A stretch of DNA of 64,000 nucleotides, taken from contig NZ_OZ257125.1 in assembly GCF_965279055.1 (NCBI RefSeq), positions 930,001 through 994,000 of the forward strand, given 5' to 3'. Positions within the stretch are counted from its first letter, which is position 1. Each line of letters opens with the position of its first letter. Made by a program: the position numbers and the translations under genes. A model generated the notes under the pieces. The model was given only the letters and a program-made list of their open reading frames with translations, did no database searches and was not told the DNA's origin. Source of the stretch: Hydrocarboniphaga sp965279055 (GTDB taxonomy: Bacteria; Pseudomonadota; Gammaproteobacteria; Nevskiales; Nevskiaceae). Shown piece by piece: positions 34,102-44,224 of this stretch.

Positions 34102-35580
34102 TCAAGGGACGGGGGCTTCCCAGCCGCCGCCCAGGGCCTGGATCAGCGCCACCGCCGTGGTCTGGCGGTCCAGCGAAGACTGGATCAAGGTGCGGCGCGC
34201 CGACAGCGCCGAGGCCTGGGCGGTGACCACTTCGGTGTAGCTGACCTGGCCGGCCTTGTACTGGTTGAGGATCAAGCGCTCGTTCTCGTCGGCGACGGCC
34301 GAGGCCTTGGCGCGCAGCTCCTGGGTGCGTTCCAGCACGCGCACGCCGGTGAGCTGGTCCTCGACGTCGGCGAACGCGCTCAGCACGGTCTGGCGATAGG
34401 TCGCCACCGCCTGGTCGTAGGCCGCGCGCGACTGCGCGATCTGCGCCTTGCGCGAGCCGAAGTCGAGCAGCGTCTCGGTCGCCGACACGCCGATCGACCA
34501 CAGCATCGACGAGGCGCTGAACAGGTCGCTGAGGCTGCTGGTCTGCGAGCCGTAGGACGCGCTCAGCGCCAGGCTCGGGAAATACGCGGAGCGGGCGATG
34601 CCGACCTGGGCGTTGGCGTTGGCGACGCGGCGCTCGGCGCCGGCGATGTCCGGGCGGCGCTGCAGCAGCTCCGACGGCACACCGACCGGCACGCTCGGCA
34701 CGACGCCATTCCACGGTGCCGGTTCCAGCCTGAAGTTCGCCGGCGCCTGGCCGACCAGCACCGCAATCGCGTGCTCGAGCTGGCCGCGGCTGCGCGCCAG
34801 GCCTTCCATGTCGGCCTGCGTGCCGTACAGCTGGGTCTGCGCCGACAGCACGTCGGTGCGCGGTGCGATGCCGGCCTTGTAGCGGTTCTGCGCGATCTGC
34901 AGCGCGCGCTCGTAGCCTTCGAGCGTGGCTTTCAGCAGTTCGATTTCGGCGTCGCTTTCACGCAGCGACAGATAGTTGGTGACGAGTTCGCCCTGCGCCG
35001 ACAGCGTCGCGCTGGCCAGGTCCGCGGCGCTGGCCTGCTCGCTGGCGGCGGCGCCTTCGACGGTGCGTCGCAGCCGGCCCCACACGTCCGGCTCCCAGCT
35101 CGCGCCGATGCTGGCGCGGTAGCTGTTGTTGATGCTGCCACCGCCGGATACCACCGTGGTTTCGCCGGTGGTGCTGTCGGTGACGGTACGGCTGCTGTTG
35201 CCGCCGCCGCTGTCCGAGCGCGTCGCGCTGCCGGTCAGGTCGATGGTCGGGAACAGCCCGGCGCGCTGCTGCGCGACCAGCGCGCGCGCCTGCGCATAGG
35301 CAGCCTGCGCGGCGGCGACGTTCTGGTTGGAGACAGCGACCTGCTTGGCCAGTGCGTCGAGCTGCGGATCGTCGAACACCGCCCACCAGTCGCCGCGATG
35401 CACGGCGTCGGCGGGCTGCGCCGCGGCCCAGCCATCGGCCTCTTTGAACGAGGCGGAAGAGGCGATGTCGGGGCGCGCGTAGTCGGGGCCGATGGCGCAG
35501 CCGGTGGTCAGCACCGCCGCTGCGGCGAGCGCAAAAACAGACAGGCGAGCGGCACAGATGTCGTCGAAATTACTCATCAA
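34102..35580 (-). CDS. RND efflux outer-membrane channel lipoprotein (OprM family)
   Basis: A 492-residue TolC-like factor with a lipobox (VLTTGC, Cys about 28), the DWWAVFDDPQLDAL segment, two OEP repeats, VPSELLQRRPDIAGAE and the terminal LIQALGGGW. A Ser/Gly/Thr-rich stretch (about residues 105-140) enlarges the first repeat. Its start overlaps the stop of the second pump subunit (ATGA). It is the last gene of the mdt-like operon. Confidence 0.93.
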   Translation of the reverse strand: MMSNFDDICAARLSVFALAAAAVLTTGCAIGPDYARPDIASSASFKEADGWAAAQPADAVHRGDWWAVFDDPQLDALAKQVAVSNQNVAAAQAAYAQARALVAQQRAGLFPTIDLTGSATRSDSGGGNSSRTVTDSTTGETTVVSGGGSINNSYRASIGASWEPDVWGRLRRTVEGAAASEQASAADLASATLSAQGELVTNYLSLRESDAEIELLKATLEGYERALQIAQNRYKAGIAPRTDVLSAQTQLYGTQADMEGLARSRGQLEHAIAVLVGQAPANFRLEPAPWNGVVPSVPVGVPSELLQRRPDIAGAERRVANANAQVGIARSAYFPSLALSASYGSQTSSLSDLFSASSMLWSIGVSATETLLDFGSRKAQIAQSRAAYDQAVATYRQTVLSAFADVEDQLTGVRVLERTQELRAKASAVADENERLILNQYKAGQVSYTEVVTAQASALSARRTLIQSSLDRQTTAVALIQALGGGWEAPVP

Positions 35581-38500
35581 GCTTCCTGCGGATCATTCAA
35601 GTGGCGGCTCAGCCTGGCCTCGTCCGGACGGCGGCGGCGTAGCTTGTCCATGTAGACGTAGACCACCGGCGTGGTCAGCAAAGTCAGCAGCTGGCTGGCG
35701 ATCAGGCCGCCGATGATCGCCACGCCCAGTGGCCGGCGCAGTTCCGAGCCTTCGCCGTAACCGATCGCCAGCGGCAGCGCGCCGAGCACCGCCGCCAGCG
35801 TCGTCATCAGGATCGGGCGGAAGCGCAGTACGCAGGCTTCGCGCACCGCCTCCAGCGCCGTGAGCCCGCGCGATCGTTCCGCGTCGAGCGCGAAATCGAT
35901 GATCAGGATCGCGTTCTTCTTGACGATGCCGATCAGCAGGAACAGCCCGATCAGCGCGATCAGCGAGAACTCCATGTTCAGCAGCAGCAGCGCGATCACC
36001 GCGCCGACGCCGGCGCTGGGCAGAGTGGACAGCACCGTCACCGGATGCGCGTAGCTCTCGTAGAGCACGCCGAGCACGATGTAGATCACCACGATCGCCG
36101 CCAGGATCAGCAGCGGCTGCTGGCTCTGCGATTCCGCGAACTGCTTGGCCTGGCCCTGGAAGCTGGCGGAAATGCTGGTCGGCATGCTGATGTCGGCTTC
36201 GGCCTGCTTCACCAGAACCTGCGCGTCGCTGAGGCTGACACCGGTTTCGAGGTTGAACGAAATCGTCGTCGCCAGCGTCGCATCCTGGTGATTGATCGAG
36301 GTGGCGGCGGCGCGTTCGGAGATCGTCGTCAGCGCCGCCAGCGGCACCATCTGCGCGGTGCTGGTGGCCAGCGCCGAGCCGGTGGAAGGATCGCGCAGCG
36401 CCGGGTTGGCGGCCTTGGTTCCGGTGCTGTCGGTGCGCGTCGCCGCGTCGCCGGTCGCCGCGGTATCCGTCGCGTTGGTGCCGCCGGTCGCCGCACTGCC
36501 GGCCGGCACGTAGACATCGCCGAACGCCAGCGGACCTTCGCGATAACGCAGCGCCGTGGCCAGGATCACGCTGTACTGGTTGATGTCCTCGTAGATCGTC
36601 GACGCGGTGCGCTGGCCAAAGGCGTTGTACAGCGCGTTGTCGATCGCGCGCGGCGTGATGCCGAAACGCGAGGCGGTGTCGCGGTCGATGGTGACGAAGC
36701 TTTCGACGCCATTGGCCTGCTGGTCGGTGTTGACGTCGGTCAGCTGCGGCAGCGTTTTCAGCCGCTCCGACAGCTTGGTCGCCCAGGTTTTCAGCAGCGC
36801 CGCGTCGTCGCCCTTGAGCGTGTACTGGTAGGTCGCGTTGGCGGAGCGGCCGCCCATGCGCAGATCCTGTACCGGATTCAGGAACACGCTGACGCCGGAG
36901 ATCTGCGCCAGCTGCGGCCTGAGCCGCGCGATGATCGCCGAGCCCGGCTCCTTGCGCTCGGCCAGCGGCTTCAGGTCGACGAACATGAAGCCGCCGCCGG
37001 CGCGGGTGCCGCCGGTGAAGCCGACCACGGTCGACACGCCGGGGTCCTTGCGGATCACGTCCATGATGTTCCTCAGCTTGGTCGACATCGCCTGGAACGA
37101 AATGCTCTGGTCGGCCTGCAGGCCGCCCATCAGCTGAGATGAATCCTGCTGCGGGAAAAAGCCCTTCGGGATGATCGAAATCAGATACCAGTTCAGCACG
37201 ATGACCGACACCAGCAGCAGCATCACCATGCGCCGCGACTCCAGCGCCCAGTCCAGCTGTCTGACGTAGCTGCGCTGTACGAGCGCGAAGCCACGTTCGG
37301 CGACGCGCGCGAGCCGGCCGGGCTTGTGCTCGGCGCCGGGCGGGCGCAGCAGCCAGGCGCACATCATCGGCGTCGTCGTCAGCGAGATCACCAGCGAAAT
37401 CGTTACCGCCACCGACAGGGTCACCGCGAATTCGCGGAACAGCCGGCCGACCTGGCCGGCCATGAACAGCAGCGGGATGAACACCGCAATCAGCGACAGC
37501 GAAATCGAGACCACGGTGAAGCCGACTTCCTTGGCGCCGAGCAGCGCGGCTTTGAAGCGGTCCATGCCGGCTTCGATATGCCGCGTGGTGTTTTCCAGCA
37601 CGACGATGGCATCGTCGACGACGAAGCCGGTGGCCACGGTCAAGGCCATCAGCGACAGATTGTTCAGCGAATAACCGAGCAGGTACATCACGCCGAAGGT
37701 GCCGAGCAGCGACACGATCGTCGCCACCGCCGGGATGATCGTCGCACGCAGGTCGCGCAGGAACACGCTGACCACCAGCACCACCAGCACGATCGACGCG
37801 ACCAGCGTGAACTCGACATCGTGCAGCGAGGTGCGGATCGAGTTGGTGCGGTCGGAGGCGACCTGCAGCTTGATGCCTTCCGGAATCTGCGCCTGCAGGC
37901 CGGCGATCGAGCCGCGCACCGCGTCGACGGTTTCGATGACGTTGGCGCCGGGCTGCTTGCGGATCAGCACGATGATCGCCGGCTGGCCGTTGAACAGGCC
38001 CAGTGTGCGCTCGTCGGCCATGCCGTCCTTGACCTCGGCGACATCGCCGAGCCGGATCGGCGCGTTGTTCTTCCAGGCGACGATCAGGTTGCGATAATCG
38101 GCGGCGACGCGGCCGACGTTGTTGGTGTAGATCTGAAAGTGCTCGCTGTCGCTTTCGAGCGCGCCTTTCGGGCGATTCGCGTTAGCCGATTCGATCGCGG
38201 CGCGCACGTCCTCCAGGCTGACGCCATAACGGTTCAGCGAAAACGGCACCACCTCGATGCGCACCGCCGGCAGCGAACCGCCGCCGATCTCGACTTCGCC
38301 GACGCCGGGAATCTGCGCGATCTTCTGCTGCAGCACATTGGTCACCGCCTCGTACATCACCGCGGTCGACGAGGTTTCGGACGTCAGCGCCAGCACGATC
38401 ACCGGCGAGTCCGAAGGGTTGGCCTTGTTGTAGGTCGGATTGCTGCGCAGCGAGGCCGGCAGATCGGCGCGCGCCGCGTTGATCGCGGCCTGTACCTCGC

Positions 38501-38816
38501 GGGCGGCGCTGTCGATGTTGCGTTCCAGCGCGAACTGCAGATTGATGCGCGTGCTGCCGGTGCCGCTCTGCGAGGTCATCTCGTTGACGTCGGAGATGAT
38601 GCCGAGACGGCGTTCCAGTGGCGTGGCGACGCTGGTCGACATCGTGTCGGGGCTGGCGCCGGACAACTGCGCCTGCACCGAAATCACCGGGAAATCGACT
38701 TGCGGCAGCGGGGCGACCGGCAGCACGAAGAAGCCGCCGATGCCGGCCAGCGCGACACCGATGGTCAGCAGCACGGTGCCGATCGGGCGGCTGACGAAGG
38801 GCGCGGAGAGGTTCAT
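35577..38816 (-). CDS. mdtC: RND efflux pump subunit, MdtC-like
   Basis: A 1079-residue RND transporter. Helix 1 (LSAPFVSRPIGTVLLTIGVALAGI), the LSLMALTVATGFVVDDAIVVLENT helix-4 signature with paired Asp, and the second helix block ending VVYVYMDKLRRRR are clear. In MdtABC two different RND subunits form one heterotrimer. Odd: about residues 755-810 is a low-complexity stretch rich in Thr, Ala, Gly and Asp (for example GGTNATDTAATGDAATRTD) within the second periplasmic loop, longer than in MdtC. The assignment as C subunit follows from being second pump gene. Confidence 0.9.
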   Translation of the reverse strand: MNLSAPFVSRPIGTVLLTIGVALAGIGGFFVLPVAPLPQVDFPVISVQAQLSGASPDTMSTSVATPLERRLGIISDVNEMTSQSGTGSTRINLQFALERNIDSAAREVQAAINAARADLPASLRSNPTYNKANPSDSPVIVLALTSETSSTAVMYEAVTNVLQQKIAQIPGVGEVEIGGGSLPAVRIEVVPFSLNRYGVSLEDVRAAIESANANRPKGALESDSEHFQIYTNNVGRVAADYRNLIVAWKNNAPIRLGDVAEVKDGMADERTLGLFNGQPAIIVLIRKQPGANVIETVDAVRGSIAGLQAQIPEGIKLQVASDRTNSIRTSLHDVEFTLVASIVLVVLVVSVFLRDLRATIIPAVATIVSLLGTFGVMYLLGYSLNNLSLMALTVATGFVVDDAIVVLENTTRHIEAGMDRFKAALLGAKEVGFTVVSISLSLIAVFIPLLFMAGQVGRLFREFAVTLSVAVTISLVISLTTTPMMCAWLLRPPGAEHKPGRLARVAERGFALVQRSYVRQLDWALESRRMVMLLLVSVIVLNWYLISIIPKGFFPQQDSSQLMGGLQADQSISFQAMSTKLRNIMDVIRKDPGVSTVVGFTGGTRAGGGFMFVDLKPLAERKEPGSAIIARLRPQLAQISGVSVFLNPVQDLRMGGRSANATYQYTLKGDDAALLKTWATKLSERLKTLPQLTDVNTDQQANGVESFVTIDRDTASRFGITPRAIDNALYNAFGQRTASTIYEDINQYSVILATALRYREGPLAFGDVYVPAGSAATGGTNATDTAATGDAATRTDSTGTKAANPALRDPSTGSALATSTAQMVPLAALTTISERAAATSINHQDATLATTISFNLETGVSLSDAQVLVKQAEADISMPTSISASFQGQAKQFAESQSQQPLLILAAIVVIYIVLGVLYESYAHPVTVLSTLPSAGVGAVIALLLLNMEFSLIALIGLFLLIGIVKKNAILIIDFALDAERSRGLTALEAVREACVLRFRPILMTTLAAVLGALPLAIGYGEGSELRRPLGVAIIGGLIASQLLTLLTTPVVYVYMDKLRRRRPDEARLSRHLNDPQEA

Positions 38817-38827
38817 GCGCTTTTTTC

Positions 38828-38935
38828 TCCCCTCTCCCTTCGGGAGAGGGTGCCCCGGAGGGGCGGGTGAGGGCGGTCATCGACTGCCAGTCCCTCACCC
38901 GGCGCTGCGCGCCACCCTCTCCCGGAGGGAGAGGG
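38828..38935. repeat. REP-like element inside the mdt operon (between the pump genes)
   Basis: Two inverted hairpins (CCCTCTCCCTTCGGGAGAGGG and its partner near 38914-38935) joined by GGTGCCCCGGAGGGGCGGG and CCGGCGCTGCGCGCC segments. Same family as 942-1048 and 42084-42202. It fills the gap between the pump subunits and may tune their ratio by stabilising or ending part of the mRNA. Confidence 0.75.
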
Positions 38936-38964
38936 CAACAACAGCGCGCTGCGTTTCTCGCATC

Positions 38965-41900
38965 TCATCGTGGAACGCCAACCACAACCGATTTATGACC
39001 ACCGCGCAGCCGCTGCCCCAGCCGGTCGAACATCAGATAAATCACCGGCGTCGTAAACAAGGTCAGCGCCTGGCTGACGATCAGGCCGCCGAAGATGCTG
39101 ATGCCGAGCGGGCGGCGCAGCTCCGAGCCTTCGCCGACACCGAGCATCAGCGGCACCGCGGCGAACAGCGCCGCCAGCGTGGTCATGATGATCGGCCGGA
39201 AGCGCAGCAGCGCGGCCTGATGGATCGCCTCGCGCGCCGGCAGGTTCTGCGTGCGTTCGGCGTCGATCGCGAAATCGATCATCATGATCGCGTTCTTCTT
39301 GACGATACCGATCAGCAGGATGATGCCGATGATGCCGATCACGCCGAGGTCGCTGCCGGTGATCATCAGCATCAGCAGCGCGCCGACACCGGCGCTGGGC
39401 AAGGTCGACAGGATCGTCAGCGGATGCACGTAGCTCTCGTAGAGCACGCCGAGCACGATGTAAACGCAGATCACCGCGGCCAGGATCAGCCACAGCTGGT
39501 TGCTAAGCGAATTCTCGTAGGCGCTGGCGGCGCCGAGGAAGGTGAGACTGACCGCGGCCGGCATGTCGATGTCGACGGCGGCCTTGCGGATCTGGTCGAC
39601 CGCGTGCCCCAGCGACGTGCCGCTGGCGGTATCGAAGCCGATCGTCGTCGCCGGATACTGCGCGACATGGGTGATCTGCAGCGGCGATTGCTGCTCGCGT
39701 ATCGTCGCGAACGCCGACAGCGGTGTCGAGGCGCCGCTGCCGGATTTCAGATGCAGCAGGCCCAGCGACTGCGGATCGGTCAGCAGGTCCGGCCGCGCTT
39801 CGAGAATCACGCGGTACTGGTTGGTCTCGGTGAAAATCGTCGAGATGATGCGCTGGCCAAACGCGCTGTACAGCGCGTCGTCGACGGCGGAGGCGGTGAT
39901 GCCCAGGCGCGAGGCGGTGTCGCGATCGACGTCGACCAGCGCCGAGTAGCCGCTGGCGCCGGCGTCCGAGGTGACGTTGCGCAGCGCGTCGACTTTCTGC
40001 AACTGCGCGGTCAGCTTCTTGGCCCATTCGGTCACGGTCGGCGTGTCCGCGCCTTCCATCGACACGCGGTACTGCGTCGGCCCGGTTTCGGCGTCGATGG
40101 TCAGATCCTGCGTCGGCTGCAGGTACAGCCTCACGCCGGCGACATTGGCGGCGCGCTGCTTGAGCCGCTGCATGATCTCGTCCTGCGAGCCGCTGCGATC
40201 ATCCTTCAGGTTGATGAACATGCGGCCGGTGCTGAGCAAGGTGCTGTTGGCCGCATCGACGCCGACGAAGGAACTCAGGTTCTCGACCGCCTCGTCCTGC
40301 AGGATCGCCTCGGCCGTGGCCTGCTGCAGCTTCTGCATGCGCGCGAACGACACCGACTCGGAGGCCTGCACGCGCGCCTGCAACTGGCCGGTGTCCTGGG
40401 TCGGGAACAGGCCTTTGGGTATGACGATGTACAGCAACGCGGTCAACGCGAACGTGGCGAGTGCCACCAGCAGGGTCGCGCCCTGTCGCGCCAGCACCCA
40501 GGTCAGCATGCGGTCGTAGCGCGCGATCACGCGGTCGAAGCCGCGCTGGATCTTGCCGCCGAGCCCGCTGGTGGCGGTCATCGAATGATTCTTCAGCCAG
40601 CGTGCCGACAGCATCGGCACCAGCGTCAGCGACACGACCGCGGAAATCAGGATCGTGATCGCCAGCGTCACCGCGAATTCGCGGAACAGCCGGCCGACGA
40701 CATCACCCATGAACAGCAGCGGGATCAGCACCGCGACCAGCGAGATGGTCAGCGAGATGATGGTGAAGCCGATTTCGCTGGCGCCTTTCAACGCGGCGGT
40801 GAAGGGCGGATCGCCTTCTTCCAGATGACGCGAGATGTTTTCGATCACCACGATCGCGTCGTCGACGACGAAGCCGGTGGCGATGGTCAGCGCCATCAAT
40901 GACAGGTTGTTGAGGCTATAGCCCATCAGGTACATCACGCCGCAGGTGCCGATCAGCGAAATCGGCACCGACAGGCTGGCGATCAGCGTCGCCTGCGGGC
41001 TGTGCAGGAAGAAGAAGATCACCAGCACCACCATGACCACGGCCAGCAGCAGCTCGATCTGCACGTGGTGCACCGAGGCGCGGATGCCGGTGGTGCGGTC
41101 CGACAGGATGTCGATATGCACGCTGTCCGGCATCGTGCCCTGCAGGTCGGCGAGGCGCGACTTGATCGCGTCGACGGTCTTGATCACGTTGGCGCCAGGC
41201 TGGCGCTGCACGTCGAGAATGATCGCGGGTTTTTGATTGGCCCATGCGCCGAGGCGAGTGTTCTCGGCCGCGTTGACCACGCGCGCGACGTCGCGCACGC
41301 GCACCGGCGCGTTGTTGCTGTAGCTGACGATCAGGCTCTGATAGTCCTCGACCGTCAGCAGCTGATCGTTGGCGTTGATCGAATACGCGCGGCTGGGGCC
41401 ATCGAAACTGCCCTTGGCGCTGTTGGCGTTGGCCGCATCGATCGCCGATTCCAGCGTCGACAGCGCAATGCCGTAAGACGCCAGCGCCTGCGTGTCGGCC
41501 TGGATGCGCACCGCCGGGCGCTGGCCGCCCGACAGCGTGACCAGGCCGACGCCGGACACCTGGCTGATTTTCAGCGACAGCCGCGTGTCGGCGAGATTGC
41601 GCACCTCGGTCAGCGGCAGGGTGTCGGAGGTCAGCGCCAGCGTCAGCACCGGCGCGTCGGCCGGATTCACCTTGGCGTACACCGGCGGCGCCGGCAGATC
41701 CGCCGGCAGCAGCGAGTTGGCGCCGTTGATCGCGGCCTGCACTTCCTGCTCGGCCACGTCGATCGCCTCGGCGAGCGTGAACTGCAGGGTCACGATCGAC
41801 GCGCCCGCGGTGCTGACGCTGCTCATGCGCTGCAGCCCCGGCATCTGGCCGAGCTGACGCTCCAGCGGTGCGGTCACGGTCTGGCTCATGACCTCGGGGC

Positions 41901-42063
41901 TGGCGCCCGGATACAGCGTCTGCACCTGGATCGTCGGATAGTCGACCTCGGGCAGCGCCGACAGCGGCATGAACTTGAAGCCGACCAGACCGGCGAGCAC
42001 GATCGCCGCCATCAGCAGCGCGGTGGCGACCGGGCGCTCGATAAAGGGACGCGAAGGGTTCAT
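38965..42063 (-). CDS. mdtB: RND efflux pump subunit, MdtB-like
   Basis: A 1032-residue RND transporter. It opens MNPSRPFIERPVATALLMAA, has the LSLMALTIATGFVVDDAIVVIEN helix-4 signature, a docking/pore loop and a C-terminal helix block ending YLMFDRLGQRLRGG. The length is like MdtB. It is the first pump gene after the adaptor. Known MdtABC pumps expel bile salts, novobiocin and metals; the substrate here is unproven. Confidence 0.92.
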   Translation of the reverse strand: MNPSRPFIERPVATALLMAAIVLAGLVGFKFMPLSALPEVDYPTIQVQTLYPGASPEVMSQTVTAPLERQLGQMPGLQRMSSVSTAGASIVTLQFTLAEAIDVAEQEVQAAINGANSLLPADLPAPPVYAKVNPADAPVLTLALTSDTLPLTEVRNLADTRLSLKISQVSGVGLVTLSGGQRPAVRIQADTQALASYGIALSTLESAIDAANANSAKGSFDGPSRAYSINANDQLLTVEDYQSLIVSYSNNAPVRVRDVARVVNAAENTRLGAWANQKPAIILDVQRQPGANVIKTVDAIKSRLADLQGTMPDSVHIDILSDRTTGIRASVHHVQIELLLAVVMVVLVIFFFLHSPQATLIASLSVPISLIGTCGVMYLMGYSLNNLSLMALTIATGFVVDDAIVVIENISRHLEEGDPPFTAALKGASEIGFTIISLTISLVAVLIPLLFMGDVVGRLFREFAVTLAITILISAVVSLTLVPMLSARWLKNHSMTATSGLGGKIQRGFDRVIARYDRMLTWVLARQGATLLVALATFALTALLYIVIPKGLFPTQDTGQLQARVQASESVSFARMQKLQQATAEAILQDEAVENLSSFVGVDAANSTLLSTGRMFINLKDDRSGSQDEIMQRLKQRAANVAGVRLYLQPTQDLTIDAETGPTQYRVSMEGADTPTVTEWAKKLTAQLQKVDALRNVTSDAGASGYSALVDVDRDTASRLGITASAVDDALYSAFGQRIISTIFTETNQYRVILEARPDLLTDPQSLGLLHLKSGSGASTPLSAFATIREQQSPLQITHVAQYPATTIGFDTASGTSLGHAVDQIRKAAVDIDMPAAVSLTFLGAASAYENSLSNQLWLILAAVICVYIVLGVLYESYVHPLTILSTLPSAGVGALLMLMITGSDLGVIGIIGIILLIGIVKKNAIMMIDFAIDAERTQNLPAREAIHQAALLRFRPIIMTTLAALFAAVPLMLGVGEGSELRRPLGISIFGGLIVSQALTLFTTPVIYLMFDRLGQRLRGGHKSVVVGVPR

Positions 42064-42083
42064 GACGCGAACCTCGCGTCTGT

Positions 42084-42202
42084 GCCCCTCTCCCGCGTGC
42101 GGGAGAGGGTGGCGCGCAGCGCCGGGAGCGGGCTTGCGCCCTCAGCCGAAAAGCCCCTCTCCCCCCGCTGCGCGGGACCCTCTCCCGCACGCGGGAGAGG
42201 GG
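42084..42202. repeat. REP-like element between adaptor and first pump gene
   Basis: Paired hairpins: CCCCTCTCCCGCGTGCGGGA at 42084 onward and its mirrored copy ending at 42202, with GGCGCGCAGCGCC and CCCGCTGCGCGGG inside. Same repeat family as at 38828-38935. Confidence 0.75.
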
Positions 42203-42223
42203 ACAACGGCGGCCTCGATCGCA

Positions 42224-43582
42224 TCACGGCGTGCCCGGCGCAGCCGGCTTGTCGCCACCCGGCGCCGCGCCATCCTTGCGCCGGCGATGTTCGCGCTTCT
42301 GGCCATCCGCGTTCGGCGGGCCTGCGGCGCCGGCCGGCTTCACCGCGTCGGCGGGCAGCATCACGCGACCGCCTTCCTGCAGGCGGTCGCCGCCTTCGGT
42401 GATCACCACTTCGCCGACCTGCAGGCCGTCGACGATCTGCACCTTGTCGTTGGTTGCCTGGCCGCGCCTGACCTTGCGCATCGCCGCGGTCTGGTCGTCT
42501 TTCAGGATCCAGACAAAGTCGCCGTCGGCGCCATTGCGGACCGCCGAAACCGGCAGGGTCACCGCGCCTTTGATCACACGCAGCGTCAGCCGCACGTTGA
42601 CGAACTGGCTGGGGAACAGCGCGCCATCCTTGTTCTCGAAACGCGCCTTGGCCTTGACCGTGCCGGTGGTGGTGTCGACCTGGTTGTCCAGCGTCGAAAA
42701 CACGCCGCTGGCCAGCGTGTTGCTGCGCGTGCGGTCGAGCGCGGTGATGCCCAGTGCCTCGCCCCTGGCCACCGGTGCGGCGATCTCGCCGACGCGATCC
42801 TGCGGCACCGTGAACTCGACATCGGTCGGCGAAATCTGCGTGACGACGACGATGCCGCTGCTGTCGCCGGCGCCGATGTAGTTGCCGGCGTTGATCACGC
42901 GCAAGCCGGCGCGGCCGCTGATTGGCGAGCGGATTTCGCTGTATTCCAGATTCAGCTGCGCGGTGCCGGTCGCAGCGCGATCGGCGGCGACCGTGCCTTC
43001 GAGCTGCTTGGCGGTCGCGGCCTGCGTGTCGACGTCCTGCTCGGCGATCGAGTCCTGAGCCAGCAGGGTCTTGTAGCGTTCCAGCGTCAGCTTGGCATTG
43101 TCGAGTTCGGCCTCGTCGCGTTGCTGCTGCGCCTTGGCCTGAGCCAGCGCCATCTGGAACGGACGCCGGTCGATCACCGCCAGCACGTCGCCCTTGTTGA
43201 CCATCTGCCCTTCGCGGAAGCGGATCTCGGTGATAACGCCCGACACCTGCGGCCGCACGGTGACGCTGGCCGACGGCGTCACCGTGCCGAGCGCCTCCAG
43301 GATCACCGGAATGTCGGTGCTCTCGGCCTTGGTGGTGCCGACCGTGGTCGCACCGCGCCGCCCGCCACCGCCAGGCCCACCGGGACCACCGCCTGGAGGC
43401 GCACCGGCGCCGGGTCCTCCAGGACCGCCAGGGCCGCCTATGCCGTTCTGCGCCGCCGGCCGGTGCTTGAAGTAGTAACCGATACCGACCATGCCGGCGA
43501 TGATCAGCAGCACCACGATGGTGCCGATGATTTTCGTCCGCCCGCGCTGACGTGACGGTCGCTGCGTTGTTGCGTTCCCCAC
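42224..43582 (-). CDS. mdtA: RND efflux periplasmic adaptor, MdtA-like
   Basis: A 452-residue membrane fusion protein. Anchor helix IIGTIVVLLIIAGMVGIGYYF (about 17-38), then a collagen-like GGPGGPGGPGAGAPPGGGPG stretch (about 48-75), lipoyl halves (ALGTVTPSASVTVRPQVSG and IRSPISGRAGLRVINAGNYI), hairpin and barrel domains, and a basic tail (KREHRRRKDGAAPGG). The Gly/Pro spacer is much longer than in E. coli MdtA. First gene of the operon mdtA-mdtB-mdtC-channel. Confidence 0.9.
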   Translation of the reverse strand: MGNATTQRPSRQRGRTKIIGTIVVLLIIAGMVGIGYYFKHRPAAQNGIGGPGGPGGPGAGAPPGGGPGGPGGGGRRGATTVGTTKAESTDIPVILEALGTVTPSASVTVRPQVSGVITEIRFREGQMVNKGDVLAVIDRRPFQMALAQAKAQQQRDEAELDNAKLTLERYKTLLAQDSIAEQDVDTQAATAKQLEGTVAADRAATGTAQLNLEYSEIRSPISGRAGLRVINAGNYIGAGDSSGIVVVTQISPTDVEFTVPQDRVGEIAAPVARGEALGITALDRTRSNTLASGVFSTLDNQVDTTTGTVKAKARFENKDGALFPSQFVNVRLTLRVIKGAVTLPVSAVRNGADGDFVWILKDDQTAAMRKVRRGQATNDKVQIVDGLQVGEVVITEGGDRLQEGGRVMLPADAVKPAGAAGPPNADGQKREHRRRKDGAAPGGDKPAAPGTP

Positions 43583-43827
43583 CGGAAAACCTCTGCTGGT
43601 CAGATGCTGGTCTGTCGTTGTTCTTGCGTGCCGGACACGCTGGCGCCGCGCCGCACCTTACTGCGCCGGCGTCACCATCGACGCGGCTGGCACCGTAAAG
43701 TTTCGTTACGCGGAGTAAGCGGGCCCGGGACGGCCCCTGCTGGCGGCGCCATCCTAGGCGACAACTGTGCAGGAAATTTGCACCCGCCCCGGGCACAATA
43801 GCGCTCCGTGCTGAACCGACGGCGAGC

Positions 43828-43896
43828 GGAGAGGCGGCAGAGTGGTCTATTGCGGCGGTCTTGAAAAACCGCTGAACCGCAAGGTTCCGGGGGTTC
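43828..43896 (+). pseudogene. Truncated tRNA-Ser(TGA), 5' part; left end of the island
   Basis: Starts GGAGAGG (acceptor 5' strand), has the D-arm GCGGCAGAGTGG, an anticodon arm GCGGT-CTTGAAAA-ACCGC, the variable arm and GGGGGTTC of the T-arm, then stops matching a tRNA. The matching 3' part lies at 63384-63409: joined, they give a full tRNA-Ser with a G-T first pair and encoded CCA. The anticodon loop has 8 nt instead of 7 (an extra A), a sign of decay after disruption. Confidence 0.8.
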
Positions 43897-44224
43897 TTGT
43901 CTCAACCAGCCCCGTGTACATCTAATCCATAGTGCTGGGGGCTTGGATCTGGTGCGTCTAGGCTTTGGCTTTGCTGCGCGCGCGCTCAGGCCGCTTATTG
44001 TCCGAAACGTCTGAAGTGGCCGCGGAGTGGTTTTGCAGTTGCAGTTGTCTCGCTGTTGACCACGCAACCCTTGCCAGAGCTTCATTGACGCGAATACGCG
44101 CTTGACCGGGTCACGTATCTCGGCATCCATGTCACCCTCGGCCCTGGCGGCCGCATGAAAATATTCCGCCCGTGGCCAGGTCAAAATGCTCCAGCAAACG
44201 GCGACCCCGAGGCCTCCCCGATAA
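43897..44224. other. Island left edge without recognisable gene
   Basis: This 328-bp stretch between the tRNA fragment and the ParE gene has no open frame with a known domain. A long reverse frame passes through it but includes antisense tRNA and lacks protein-like features. An integrase would be expected here; none is seen. Confidence 0.6.

Noticed and set aside
37326..40902. Two long plus-strand frames across the mdtB/mdtC-like genes
   Set aside because: Antisense shadows of two clear RND genes; one even reads through the REP element.
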